Part shown: positions 1 to 7,987 of the stretch, piece after piece
Layout of the letters: every line of letters begins with the position of its first letter
How positions within the stretch are numbered: position 1 is the stretch's first letter
Virus record (IMG/VR): IMGVR_UViG_3300042321_002898
Location: 1 to 52,400 of that record
Direction: 5' to 3' (one strand)
DNA length: 52,400 bases
Origin: a virus
The notes under the pieces: model-generated
What the model was told of the DNA's origin: nothing
The model's input: the letters and a program-made list of their open reading frames with translations, nothing else
Databases searched by the model: none
Made by a program: the position numbers and the translations under genes

Positions 1-827
1 TTCCAGGCGCTGACCAGGCCGATGCCGGGAATGTGCTTGGGCTTGAAGCTCGCCCGGTGGGTGTCGAAGTAGCAGATGTTGCCGCCGGCCTTGGCCAGGG
101 CCACGTCGGCCGCGTCCTTCGAGTTGCTGATCTTGTGCACGTAGAACATCTTGTCGAGCTTCACCCAGCCCGGCGTGTCGCAGCCCTCGTGGAGGTGGCC
201 CTGCCGGTAGTAGCGGATGCCACGTTCCCTGAGGCGCAGAACGTGCTCAGCACAGAAGGTCTTGCGCAGCAGCTCGACGTCCTTGTGGTGGGCGAGTCGC
301 TGCGTGAGGGCCCAGCGCTCGACGCGCCACTCATGGTTGCCCTCGAGGTAGTGGATGTCCGGGCAGGAGCTTGACTCCATGATCGCGTCGAGCAGCCCGT
401 TTGCCACGGCCATGTCGTCCTCGTAGCTGTCGTCGGCCTCGGACACGTAGCCCAGGACGTGGTGCTCGGCCAGGAATCCGCCGCAGTTGATGAAGTCGCC
501 TCCGATGAAGATCCGGTCGGGGCGCAGGATCTTGAGATCACCGAGCAGCGCCGAGAAGGCCGCGGGGTCGACCTGGTTGCCGTGCACGTCGGAGAAGATG
601 ACCTCGACGATGTCGCCCTTGCCGGCCCTGGGGCTCGAGGGCCTCGGCACCTGGACGGCTTTCTTCCCGGCCGTGCGGGCGCGTTCGAGGGTCTTGACAG
701 TCTCGGCATGGGCCTTCCGCTCGGCCTCGAGCTGGGCCTGGGTCTCGGCCAGCCTGGTCTGGTGATCCGCGGCATGGGCCGCCTGCGCGACCTTGCCCCA
801 GTTGGTGTCAGTGGTTTCTTTTTTCAT
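1..827 (-). CDS. Calcineurin-like metallophosphoesterase (partial, C-terminus beyond window)
   Basis: The reading frame is open from an ATG at 827 to the window's left edge (275 codons), so the C-terminus is missing. Visible metallophosphoesterase motifs are FSDVHGN (D80, H82), GGDF (D111), GNHEWR (N164, H165) and DTHR (H257), the expected two-metal ligands in order. Residues about 12-58 are Ala/Glu/Lys/Arg-rich and probably form a coiled coil before the catalytic domain. A strong Shine-Dalgarno (AGGAGGAG) sits just upstream of the ATG. It is the last gene seen in the left minus-strand block, 12 bases after the endolysin. The family cleaves phosphodiesters or phosphomonoesters; the substrate here is unknown. 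Confidence 0.88.
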   Translation of the reverse strand, partial: MKKETTDTNWGKVAQAAHAADHQTRLAETQAQLEAERKAHAETVKTLERARTAGKKAVQVPRPSSPRAGKGDIVEVIFSDVHGNQVDPAAFSALLGDLKILRPDRIFIGGDFINCGGFLAEHHVLGYVSEADDSYEDDMAVANGLLDAIMESSSCPDIHYLEGNHEWRVERWALTQRLAHHKDVELLRKTFCAEHVLRLRERGIRYYRQGHLHEGCDTPGWVKLDKMFYVHKISNSKDAADVALAKAGGNICYFDTHRASFKPKHIPGIGLVSAW

Positions 828-839
828 GGATGTCTCCTC

Positions 840-1421
840 CTATTGTGTTGCCTGAAAGTGCATCGCGTCTCTCGACCAGAAGGCTCCCGCGGAGAGCCAG
901 CCCTCACGGGCAAAGATCTCCATCACGTCGAGCGGCATGTGGGCCCTGGTCGGCCAGTGCGCGTGGAGGCCATTCCGGCTCGCGTCGAGATCAATCGCGG
1001 CGGCCCGGGCATGCAGACTCGGGAGGGTTCCGCCTCGCATGTTGCGGTTGGCGTAGATTCCAAAATAGCGGTTGACCCCGGCCTCGGTCCTGGCCTCGTC
1101 GGTCCGATAGCGCTTCCCGAGCTCGTTGAGAATTCGAGAAAGACTGGGAGCGAGCCTCTCGTGGACGGCCAGCGTCCGGATGGTCTCCGGCCCGTTGTAG
1201 AGAAACATCCTGTAGGGGACCGAGATCCGGGCGGTCGAGACCGAGCCCGCCGGGCCGTAGAACGCCGTGAGACTCTTCTGATCCTGCTTTGGCCACGGAT
1301 TCGGCCTCGGCATGAGGGCCCGAAGATGGCGCTGACAGGCCAGGATGGACTTCGGTCCCCAGAAGCCGTCGGGTTCGACCCCGACCGACTCCTGGAGGAT
1401 CTGGATCTGCGTCTTTTTCAT
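840..1421 (-). CDS. Endolysin, M15 (VanY-like) peptidase with peptidoglycan-binding N-terminus
   Basis: 193 aa. The first ~35 residues (VGVEPDGFWGPKSILACQ) look like a peptidoglycan-binding repeat. The C-terminal half has the zinc-peptidase signature of M15 enzymes: SLHARAAAIDLD (H137, D144) and RDAMHF (D185, H188). Such enzymes cut the peptide cross-bridge of the cell wall at lysis. There is no signal peptide, so export through a holin is expected. The start overlaps the stop of the upstream lipoprotein gene by ATGA (1418-1421), and a small membrane protein precedes that, giving a complete holin-spanin-endolysin cassette. Confidence 0.9.
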   Translation of the reverse strand: MKKTQIQILQESVGVEPDGFWGPKSILACQRHLRALMPRPNPWPKQDQKSLTAFYGPAGSVSTARISVPYRMFLYNGPETIRTLAVHERLAPSLSRILNELGKRYRTDEARTEAGVNRYFGIYANRNMRGGTLPSLHARAAAIDLDASRNGLHAHWPTRAHMPLDVMEIFAREGWLSAGAFWSRDAMHFQATQ

Positions 1422-1579
1422 CGCTCGGGCTTCACGACCTGCTTGCCGCCGGGCTCGACCGAGACGGTGACTCTCTGGTTGAGAAAGTCATAGCCGAACC
1501 CGATCCTCGGGGTGGCACAGCCCGAGAGCAGGGCTGCCACGATGAAGGCCAGGATGATGACCACGAGCGCCGTCTTCAT
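1418..1579 (-). CDS. Small lipoprotein, probable outer-membrane spanin (Rz1-like)
   Basis: 53 aa. The N-terminus (MKTALVVIILAFIVAALLSGC) is a lipoprotein signal with lipobox LSGC at residue 21, followed by a short mature part. This is the architecture of an o-spanin, which in Gram-negative hosts helps disrupt the outer membrane. The start overlaps the stop of the membrane-protein gene by ATGA (1576-1579). A longer in-frame extension upstream is an artefact of reading the neighbouring gene out of frame. No clear i-spanin partner is adjacent; the protein at 3558-3896, a membrane protein with a helical tail, is one candidate. The role is inferred from lipobox, size and place. Confidence 0.75.
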   Translation of the reverse strand: MKTALVVIILAFIVAALLSGCATPRIGFGYDFLNQRVTVSVEPGGKQVVKPER

Positions 1580-1752
1580 TTGCGCGAGAAGCGGCCGACG
1601 AAGGCCGCGATCGCCCGCAGCGTCTTCTCGGGCTGTTCTCCCGGAATGAGCGCGAAGATCGCGATCAGGGCCACGATGAGGCCGTTGAGGGCCACGATGA
1701 CCTCGAGCCAATTGAGCCGGGTCAGGGTCTGGATGATGTCGTTGATGTTCAT
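1576..1752 (-). CDS. Small single-TM membrane protein, probable holin
   Basis: 58 aa. A hydrophobic segment (about residues 16-37, VIVALNGLIVALIAIFALIP) is followed by a short basic tail ending RFSRK. Size, one membrane span and position directly before a lipoprotein and an endolysin fit a holin. A Shine-Dalgarno (GAGGAG) lies about 9 bases before the ATG at 1752. The stop overlaps the next start as ATGA. No sequence family could be assigned by eye. Confidence 0.7.
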   Translation of the reverse strand: MNINDIIQTLTRLNWLEVIVALNGLIVALIAIFALIPGEQPEKTLRAIAAFVGRFSRK

Positions 1753-1799
1753 TGTTGTTTCTCCTCTGTTGGTTGTTGACTAAAAAATATGCTTCCGGA

Positions 1800-2222
1800 T
1801 CAGGGTTGCTGCAAATCCTGCACAGCCTCCGCACTCGCCTCCGCAAAGGTCGCCTGCGGAACGCCGAAAGACTCCGCTGGTGCGGGTGTCGGGGATGCGG
1901 CCCATGAAAGCATCACGCCTTCCAACCATTGCTTGCAGGCGGTCATCTGCGGGCCGAGGGGTTTGCCTGCTTGGAGCAGGGCCATCTCAAGTCGCGTCAA
2001 TGCTTGGATCTGATAAGGCGAAAAGTAAGCCGCCGCCGCTTCTTCGGCAGTGATGGGGTCTGATTCAATTACTTCTGGTTCCGCTTGCTCCCAGTTGGCC
2101 GGAAGGTCGGTGTCGGGAATGGCGCGGGTGCCTGCGGGCGGTTTCCAGCCCTGCGGCTGGTCGGGGCGAACAAAGGTCACAACCTTGCCGTCTGATTCGC
2201 GGATGATGGCGAGTGAGTTCAT
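1800..2222 (-). CDS. Hypothetical protein after glycine-rich fibre; possible tail-fibre assembly protein
   Basis: 140 aa from the ATG at 2222, which directly follows the stop of the fibre gene (2224). A longer in-frame start inside the fibre gene is less likely. The protein has a short N-terminal beta-like part (MNSLAIIRESDGKVVTF), a Pro-rich centre and a helical C-terminal half (SPYQIQALTRLEMALLQ). A small acidic protein directly downstream of a fibre gene often acts as its chaperone or is assembled onto its tip, but no specific family is recognised. The gene is less GC-rich than the replication genes, like its fibre neighbours. Confidence 0.7.
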   Translation of the reverse strand: MNSLAIIRESDGKVVTFVRPDQPQGWKPPAGTRAIPDTDLPANWEQAEPEVIESDPITAEEAAAAYFSPYQIQALTRLEMALLQAGKPLGPQMTACKQWLEGVMLSWAASPTPAPAESFGVPQATFAEASAEAVQDLQQP

Positions 2223-2223
2223 A

Positions 2224-3561
2224 TCAAAAACAGTTGATGCGGACAAAGGCATCGCCACCGTTGCCGCCAGCGCCACTTAAAAATCCAGTAAGCGCAGCAC
2301 CGCCACCGCCGCCACCACCGCCTAATCCGCCAGCGTTGTCTCCCGCTTGTGCGTTGGCGGTTGTGGAAGCGTTTCCGCCCTTTGCGCCTGTGCCGATTTT
2401 TGGTGAAAGGTTGGGCAAAAGAAAAGATTCACGAATGTCTGTAAAAGAACTGCCCAACAACGCCCCGCCATTATATGCCGTTGGTGTCGCGTCGATGGAG
2501 CCGCCTGCTCGTCCGCCTTGAGTTGAGTTATTGTTTGAGCCGCCACCAGCGTTGCCAGTTACGCTTCCTGCAACTCCTGCACCGCCAGCGCCGCCAGAGC
2601 CAAGTATGGTTGATGCGACTCCTGCTCCAGCAATTCCAGCGGTTCCAAAGGTTGCGGTTCCGCCGCCGCCACCGCCTCCAGCACCAAAACCTGTGCTTTG
2701 CCGCAGCGTAATGTTTGGCGTAACCCAGCGAACAGATGTATTTCCGCCTGCCGTTCCGCTTAACCCGTTGCCGTTGCCCGTGCCAGCCGCCGCACCGCCT
2801 GCTCCGCCTGCGCCGACGAGAACCTCAATCTGATCTCCTCCCGTAATGCGCGTTATGAACGTGCCAAATGCACCAGCACCGCCTGCTCCGCCACCGCCGC
2901 AAACAGTGCCAGAAGCACCTACGCGCCCACTGCCGCCGCCTCCGCCCGCGCCGATCATTGTGATGACTTGCATCGTAGACCATGACGGAATGTTCCAGAC
3001 CCATGCGGAGCCAGAGCCGCCTGTGGCTCCAGACGGGGCTGTGGCGTAGTAGAAGTCGTAGGCTTCGCTTTGCAGGGCGATTTTACCGGAGGCATCGGGG
3101 ACGGTCAGCGTGCGGGTCGTCGCCGCAGACACTCCAGAGACATCGAAGGCAAGTTCCTTCGTGGGATCTGCAGAATCGTAGATCCTGAAATACTGGCTGT
3201 CATTGACCGAGGGGAACTCTCCGGCATAGTCCCAGTCGGCCAGGGTCCCGTTGTTGAAGAGCCTGACGTAGATGCCGGCGGGCTTCCGGTTGATGAACCA
3301 GACGCCGGAGTCCTCGCGAACGAGGTAGGCGGTGTTGACGGGCGGGGTCCCGACGGTGACCGGGAGATCGGCGTAGAACTGGACAGACCCGTTGACGTAG
3401 CCGCCACCTCCGCCACCTCCTCCCTCTGAGATGGCCACGAGGGCCGCGATCATGAGACGGCGCCAGGTGGCGGTGTCGAGGATGGCCGGAATCTGAGACG
3501 GGTCGACCCCGGCCGCCAGGAGTGCCAGGCGGCGGTATTCGGCGGTGTCGAGGATGCTCAC
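2224..3561 (-). CDS. Glycine-rich tail fibre / adhesin
   Basis: 445 aa. Residues 1-45 are a helical head, followed by a run of eight glycines, then a beta-rich region (about 55-165) with VNTAYLVREDSGVWFINRK-type text common in phage fibre stems. From about residue 180 the protein has the glycine-rich pattern seen in phage adhesin domains: an aromatic beta strand ending MIGAGGGGGSG, then many GGAGGAG and GGGGGG stretches to the end. Such regions can form polyglycine II-type bundles in known fibre tips. It is probably a receptor-binding protein. Proline-rich open frames on the other strand here are only the antisense of the Gly codons. Confidence 0.8.
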   Translation of the reverse strand: MSILDTAEYRRLALLAAGVDPSQIPAILDTATWRRLMIAALVAISEGGGGGGGGYVNGSVQFYADLPVTVGTPPVNTAYLVREDSGVWFINRKPAGIYVRLFNNGTLADWDYAGEFPSVNDSQYFRIYDSADPTKELAFDVSGVSAATTRTLTVPDASGKIALQSEAYDFYYATAPSGATGGSGSAWVWNIPSWSTMQVITMIGAGGGGGSGRVGASGTVCGGGGAGGAGAFGTFITRITGGDQIEVLVGAGGAGGAAAGTGNGNGLSGTAGGNTSVRWVTPNITLRQSTGFGAGGGGGGGTATFGTAGIAGAGVASTILGSGGAGGAGVAGSVTGNAGGGSNNNSTQGGRAGGSIDATPTAYNGGALLGSSFTDIRESFLLPNLSPKIGTGAKGGNASTTANAQAGDNAGGLGGGGGGGGAALTGFLSGAGGNGGDAFVRINCF

Positions 3562-3896
3562 GTCTTCTGTTGGTTCACCGATCTCTCGAGAGACTGGATC
3601 GACCTGTCTATATCGTGGAGATTCTGAGTGAGAACATCAAAATTCTTCTGGCGCATCTGTCGTTCTTCGCGGAGTTCTACAAGGAAGGCGTCTCTGGCCT
3701 TGTCGAGGTGGCGGATGAATTCCGGGGCGACCCGGATGAGGACGTAGACGGCCGCGAAGGCGATGATCCCGAAACTGCCGAGCTCGACGAGCGGCCTGAG
3801 CCAGCCAAGATCGACCGGAGTGACGCTTCCCGTGGCAAAGATGCCCGTAACGCCCGCCAGGATTCCCCCGGCCGCGAGTTTTGCCTCGAAGATCAT
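3558..3896 (-). CDS. Membrane protein with C-terminal coiled coil (holin or spanin-like)
   Basis: 112 aa. There are two hydrophobic stretches: a short one near residues 8-22 (AAGGILAGVTGIFATG) and a clear transmembrane helix around 42-55 (GIIAFAAVYVLIRVA). The tail (60-112) is a charged helix, likely a coiled coil. The stop overlaps the start of the fibre gene by 4 bases. The design fits a class II-type holin, or an inner-membrane spanin that could pair with the lipoprotein at 1418-1579. The exact role is not decided by the sequence. Confidence 0.65.
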   Translation of the reverse strand: MIFEAKLAAGGILAGVTGIFATGSVTPVDLGWLRPLVELGSFGIIAFAAVYVLIRVAPEFIRHLDKARDAFLVELREERQMRQKNFDVLTQNLHDIDRSIQSLERSVNQQKT

Positions 3897-3900
3897 GACG

Positions 3901-4056
3901 TTATTCCTGGGTCTCTAAAATCTCCTTCGGCACCGCCACTTCGATGGCGGCCATTAGTCCATTCAGCTTTCCGGCGGCAAATTCCATGAGCATCCGGTTG
4001 CCGCTCACGCGGGCGGCGGCATAGGCTTCGATCAGTTCGGCGAGCTGCTGTTTCAT
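3901..4056 (-). CDS. Small hypothetical protein (51 aa)
   Basis: The frame starting at 4056 (MKQQLAELIEAYAAARVSGN) ends at a TAA at 3901-3903. The start overlaps the stop of the S74 fibre gene as ATGA, the usual coupling style of this phage. It is predicted to be all-helical and amphipathic. A competing frame on the same strand (3893-4078) is Arg-rich and starts inside the fibre gene, so it was rejected. No family is recognised. Confidence 0.7.
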   Translation of the reverse strand: MKQQLAELIEAYAAARVSGNRMLMEFAAGKLNGLMAAIEVAVPKEILETQE

Positions 4057-5594
4057 TGTGCGGCCTCCAGTGCCTCAACTTTTGCCGCCAGCTCCTGCAC
4101 GGCCTTGATAAGAATAGGAACCAACACGCTGTATTTGATCGACTTTATGCCGTCTTGGTCTTGCGAGACGAGCTTGGGCCAAATCAGCTCAAGCTCTTGG
4201 GCGACCATGCCGATCTGCTTGTTATCGGGATCGCCAATGCGGTTAAAGTTGACCACTCGGACCTGCTTCAGCGCGTTGAGTTTCGGCGTTGCGTCTACAA
4301 TGTTTTCCTTAATGGAAGCGTCCGACAACGCGCCATAACTGTTGTTGTAGTTGAGAGCGTTGCCGTCCGCCTGCACGCGGAACACATTGCGTTTCGTCGC
4401 GTCCCAATCTGAGTAATAGTCAAGAATGCCGCTTGCGGCTAATGTCGCGTTACTATAAAGCACATGGTATCCGGTGCTTGTCCAAGATGCGCCGCCCACA
4501 GTTGTGCTGGTGCTAACTGCGGTTGAGTTAAATGACACGTCTCCGGTAGAGCTGACGCGGAGGCGCTCGCTTCCGGCGGTTTCTACTGTGACGGTATCCG
4601 CCGAAGGGAAGCGGATAACTGTGTTGGTGTCGCCGCTGTGGATGATTTTGTCGGTTATCGTAACGTCTCCGGTAAGACTAATGCCCCCAGACGAGCCATC
4701 CATGACGATTGCATCAAAGACAGCTCCAACGGTGTCGGATGGCAGTAACGCCAAGTCAGTCGAGCCATCTGACTGTTTTCGCGCGTGAATCGCCGCAGCC
4801 GAAACATCCGCGCCAAGACCGAAATCAATAAAGCACGCAGTGCTGGCGCCGGTATTGTCGTTGTGGATTCTTAGTCCTGCCCCGTAGCTGCTTGAGTCTC
4901 CAAGGACAAGCGGCATGGTGAACCCTGTGCCGTCTCCCACTTGAAAAAGTTCACTCGGATTAGCCGCGCCAATGCCGACGCGACCGGCGCTCGTAATCCG
5001 CATGCGCTCCGTCACGGCGCTCGCACCATCGGCCGTGGTGCTGAAAACAATTCGACCTGGCATGTCGGCAGTTCCAGGAGAGCCATCGACCTCGATGGTC
5101 ATTCTTCCGGCAACGACCCAGTTGAGCGCGGCATCGCGCCCATCGGCCACAATGTTGGCCAGCAGATCGTTGTTTTGCACAACAGCCGGAAAAGACGCTG
5201 TTCCCCTGCCGCGGCGCAATCTTAAATAAGCAGGATCAGTCGCCGTCGCCGAATATGTATCGGAAAAATAATTCCTCGCGCTGACAGTCCCTGTGGTTGT
5301 CAATGATCCACTGGTGGAAATTGCCGTGCTTCCACCAATAGTTCCGTCAGTGATGGCGCCGCCACCGACCTGTCCGGGAGTCACAAGCTTGTTAAGAGAC
5401 GGATTGGGATATGTTCCGCCAAGAACTCCTCCAGCTGCAGTTCCCTCGCGAATAGACGGAAATCCTCCAGAAGTTAATCCATCATGCACGACCACTGTTT
5501 TTTTGTCAGTGTCAACGGTGACCTCGGCCGGAGCTCCAACGAATGGCGCATGCTGAGCCGTGGTGCCTCGTCTGAGTTGTAGTTGACTTGCCAT
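4053..5594 (-). CDS. Tail fibre/spike with Mtd-type N-terminus and S74 self-cleaving chaperone
   Basis: 513 aa. Residues 1-50 (SQLQLRRGTTAQHAPF, then VTVDTDKKTVVVHDG) match the N-terminal domain type first described in the major tropism determinant Mtd, which probably docks the fibre to the virion. The middle (about 60-410) is repetitive and beta-rich, typical of a trimeric shaft. The last 92 residues are an intramolecular chaperone of the endosialidase type (peptidase S74): SDASIKENI gives the Ser424/Lys429 dyad, followed by GMVAQEL and a C-terminal helix. Known S74 domains fold the trimer and then cut themselves off. It is a receptor-binding fibre with host range as its likely role. Confidence 0.9.
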   Translation of the reverse strand: MASQLQLRRGTTAQHAPFVGAPAEVTVDTDKKTVVVHDGLTSGGFPSIREGTAAGGVLGGTYPNPSLNKLVTPGQVGGGAITDGTIGGSTAISTSGSLTTTGTVSARNYFSDTYSATATDPAYLRLRRGRGTASFPAVVQNNDLLANIVADGRDAALNWVVAGRMTIEVDGSPGTADMPGRIVFSTTADGASAVTERMRITSAGRVGIGAANPSELFQVGDGTGFTMPLVLGDSSSYGAGLRIHNDNTGASTACFIDFGLGADVSAAAIHARKQSDGSTDLALLPSDTVGAVFDAIVMDGSSGGISLTGDVTITDKIIHSGDTNTVIRFPSADTVTVETAGSERLRVSSTGDVSFNSTAVSTSTTVGGASWTSTGYHVLYSNATLAASGILDYYSDWDATKRNVFRVQADGNALNYNNSYGALSDASIKENIVDATPKLNALKQVRVVNFNRIGDPDNKQIGMVAQELELIWPKLVSQDQDGIKSIKYSVLVPILIKAVQELAAKVEALEAAQ

Positions 5595-5599
5595 GGACT

Positions 5600-5755
5600 C
5601 TATTGTTGATCAAAGTCTGGAAAAATGCGAATCTCAGTCATCTTGACAGATCTGATGTCTTCGCGTCCTCCAGTTGGAATGATCGGGGTTTTCAAAAAAT
5701 CATTGAGGACTATTCCGTTTTCATCCAGACATTCACTGTATTCATTATTATTCAT
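5600..5755 (-). CDS. Small acidic hypothetical protein (51 aa)
   Basis: The frame starts at 5755 and ends at a TAG at 5600-5602. Its ATG overlaps the TGA of the GH43 gene (ATGA), and it ends 5 bases before the S74 fibre start, so it fills the gap between two receptor-binding genes. It is acidic at the N-terminus (NNNEYSECLDENG) and ends EIRIFPDFDQQ. It is possibly a small connector or chaperone for its neighbours. No family is recognised. Confidence 0.65.
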   Translation of the reverse strand: MNNNEYSECLDENGIVLNDFLKTPIIPTGGREDIRSVKMTEIRIFPDFDQQ

Positions 5756-7155
5756 ACTTTTTTCCCCCACACGCAGGTGCCAGTTGCGCTCATGCCGGTG
5801 TAAACAATGGCGCTCGTCTCAAGCTCCCAGTCCCACGCGCTGAACACTTGGCACTCAAAAGTCACGCCTGAGAGAACCAGCGTCATGTTGTTTGTTCCCG
5901 ATAGGGACCATGTTCCCGCATTGGCGTTCCCAGGAATGCTGACATTTCCGCCATCCTCTAGGGCAACGGCTGACGAGGTTGCCTGCGTGTCTGAGGTTGT
6001 TGTGTGCTCAATGTGCGCATAGTTTCCGGCAACCTTCGCACTTATGATTTTTTGCGTAAATTCCCCGGCATATCGCTGCGGCATAAACATTGGCCATCCG
6101 TTGCTTGCCCATAGCACTCGGCGAACATGCAGATAGTTCCAATTAAAATCGTTGTCCAGCCGGGCATGGTGAACGGTAAAATAGTCTTTGCCCTTTTGGA
6201 AGATGGCATTATGGCCAGGAGCCACCCATCCAATTGAAGCTCCGAATTTATAGCCGCCCATGAGCTTGGTGCCTATGGCATTGGACGGACTTGAAACAGT
6301 GTCCGTCAATGATTGCCCATCCACATCAACATAGGGCCCGGTTATGGAGGCGGATCGTCCGACTCTTACATTGTAAAGTGGCTCCGGCGGTGTCAGGTCG
6401 TTAAAGCAACACTGCCCGAATGAAATAAAGAGATAATAGTAGTCAAAATCTGCATTATAGATGATATAAGCACCTTCCACCGCTTTGAATCCCGACGCGT
6501 CGCGCCGACAGATATTGGTTTTTGGGGCCCCGCTCAGAATCTTGCCCGTGCTGTCGTCAACGCGAATGACATAGATGCCATTTGCATAGGAGCCGTAAAC
6601 CATCCACCGATTGTTGTCTTTATCTTTGACAATGTTTGGATCAATGGCGTTTTCCGAGGCTCCAAAATTTGTCTTGTATACTTCTCCAAGATTTGTCCAG
6701 GGGCCATTGATTGAGTTGCTTGAAAGGACGCCAATGAACGAGTTCGTCGTGCCAAAGGTTGACGCAGAATAATACAAATAAAATGTGCTCCCGATTTTTT
6801 CGACATGCGGCGCCCACGCCCTCACAACCGAAGGTCCGCAATGCGCAGTGGCATCAGATGGAAGCGCGGAAAGGGCGTTTCCAACCCACTCCCACCTTAT
6901 TAAGTCAGGCGAGCGGCGAATCTGTATGGACAAAGGAATTGTTCCATAAACGGCTTGGTTTCCCGTCATAAAATCTGTCGAAAACGCATAATAGTAATTG
7001 TCGACAAAAATGATGAAGGGATCGCTCACATTATGAATGCGCCACTTTGAGAGGTCTGACGTGAATAGATCGTCGGGATCTCCAAGCGTATACGATGGCG
7101 CCCCGGATATTGTAAACCTTGACGAAGAAACTGCTGAAAGTGCTGGTAAAATCAT
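5752..7155 (-). CDS. GH43-like arabinanase, probable virion-associated depolymerase
   Basis: 467 aa. The five-bladed propeller signature of glycoside hydrolase family 43 is visible: NVSDPF (general base D45), ENAIDPNI (D172, pKa modulator) and AVEGAY (general acid E227), with AWAPHVE, YGSY and APGHNAIF as in endo-1,5-alpha-L-arabinanases. The spacing matches characterised arabinanases. A C-terminal beta domain (about 380-467) may trimerise or bind sugar. There is no signal peptide. The start shares one base with the stop of an Mtd-N protein (TGATG), so the two are coupled and may form one adhesion unit. The gene is visibly AT-richer than the replication genes, suggesting separate acquisition. 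It probably degrades arabinose-containing polymers on or around the host; the exact substrate is inferred. Confidence 0.87.
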   Translation of the reverse strand: MILPALSAVSSSRFTISGAPSYTLGDPDDLFTSDLSKWRIHNVSDPFIIFVDNYYYAFSTDFMTGNQAVYGTIPLSIQIRRSPDLIRWEWVGNALSALPSDATAHCGPSVVRAWAPHVEKIGSTFYLYYSASTFGTTNSFIGVLSSNSINGPWTNLGEVYKTNFGASENAIDPNIVKDKDNNRWMVYGSYANGIYVIRVDDSTGKILSGAPKTNICRRDASGFKAVEGAYIIYNADFDYYYLFISFGQCCFNDLTPPEPLYNVRVGRSASITGPYVDVDGQSLTDTVSSPSNAIGTKLMGGYKFGASIGWVAPGHNAIFQKGKDYFTVHHARLDNDFNWNYLHVRRVLWASNGWPMFMPQRYAGEFTQKIISAKVAGNYAHIEHTTTSDTQATSSAVALEDGGNVSIPGNANAGTWSLSGTNNMTLVLSGVTFECQVFSAWDWELETSAIVYTGMSATGTCVWGKKV

Positions 7156-7601
7156 CAGACAAGACGCCCCGTGGCGAAGATGGTTCCGTTCAAGGCGTAG
7201 ACAAACGCACTTGCGTATTGCTCGCTAACCGCCGTGCCAATCGAATTTAGTCCTTCTGGCGCCGCAATGACAACTGCGTTGAGACCGGTATTGACGACGG
7301 TCACATTGAAACCGTTGGACAAACCAGATCCAGTGAATGTCGCGTTCAACGATCCGCTTGTCGTGTCAAAATGAAATATTTTTCCAGTATCGTCGTTTGT
7401 GAACGAGCGGCTCTGCGAGACTTCGACAATGGGCACAAGACGCAGCACGCTAACGGGAACAATTTCTTTGCCGCCTGGAATAACGCCATCGTGGACACGG
7501 ATAGAAGAACGGTCGGTGTCAACCGTTATTTCAGCGATGGCTCCGGTAAAAATGTCGTTTTCCGCGGTTGTGCCGCGCCTGAGTTGTAGAACTTGTGCCA
7601 T
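7155..7601 (-). CDS. Mtd-type N-terminal domain protein, likely adaptor for the GH43 enzyme
   Basis: 148 aa. The first ~50 residues (LQLRRGTTAENDIFTG, then EITVDTDRSSIRVHDG) are a clear paralogue of the N-terminus of the S74 fibre at 4053-5594. The rest (about 55-148) is beta-rich (IFHFDTTSGSLNATFTGS) and ends in a short stem. It therefore resembles a fibre base without the receptor-binding tip. The GH43 enzyme follows with a one-base overlap and lacks its own docking domain, so this protein may carry it onto the tail. This adaptor role is an inference. Confidence 0.8.
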   Translation of the reverse strand: MAQVLQLRRGTTAENDIFTGAIAEITVDTDRSSIRVHDGVIPGGKEIVPVSVLRLVPIVEVSQSRSFTNDDTGKIFHFDTTSGSLNATFTGSGLSNGFNVTVVNTGLNAVVIAAPEGLNSIGTAVSEQYASAFVYALNGTIFATGRLV

Positions 7602-7603
7602 GG

Positions 7604-7957
7604 CTATGTCAAATTTCCGAGATCATAAATGAAAAAAATGATTGTGTCATTGACGAATCCCATGTCAAAGGGAAACGTGAGAGGCACGATACCAGACGCA
7701 AAAACAGCCCACCGAGCATCGCCTGGGGTTGAATCCATGCACATGTAGACGACCTGTGTTTGCTGATAATCCTGAAGCCAGACAGAACCTCGACGATAAC
7801 CGCGATCGGCATCATCGAACTGGGTGGGTGGACTTACGGACCTTAGATTGCTGCGCCGAACAAACGACGTTCGTCCCTCCAGGCCAACTGCATAATCACG
7901 AAGCGTGGTGGCACCGGGAAGATAGACGGCCGGATCTAGGCTGGAGTCCTTGAACAT
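7604..7957 (-). CDS. Hypothetical virion-associated protein (117 aa)
   Basis: It begins MFKDSSLDPAVYLPGATTLRDYAVG and has a mixed alpha/beta look, with SVWLQDYQQTQVVYMCMDST and a hydrophobic C-terminus (VNDTIIFFIYDLGNL). It sits between the capsid gene and the fibre module, where head completion or fibre-attachment proteins are often found. No Shine-Dalgarno is evident. A strong hairpin lies between it and the capsid gene. No family is recognised. Confidence 0.65.
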   Translation of the reverse strand: MFKDSSLDPAVYLPGATTLRDYAVGLEGRTSFVRRSNLRSVSPPTQFDDADRGYRRGSVWLQDYQQTQVVYMCMDSTPGDARWAVFASGIVPLTFPFDMGFVNDTIIFFIYDLGNLT

Positions 7958-7987
7958 GTCTCAGGTTTTCTTTTCTGGGTCGATTAT

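Noticed and set aside
459-1493. 344-aa open frame on the plus strand
   Set aside because: It runs antisense through the metallophosphoesterase, endolysin and their overlap; both minus-strand genes have clear catalytic motifs.
2322-3049. Proline-rich open frames on the plus strand
   Set aside because: They are the antisense of glycine codons in the glycine-rich fibre gene.
4053-7601. Diversity-generating retroelement suggested by Mtd-type domains
   Set aside because: Only the N-terminal docking domain is shared with Mtd. No reverse transcriptase and no template/variable repeat pair were seen.
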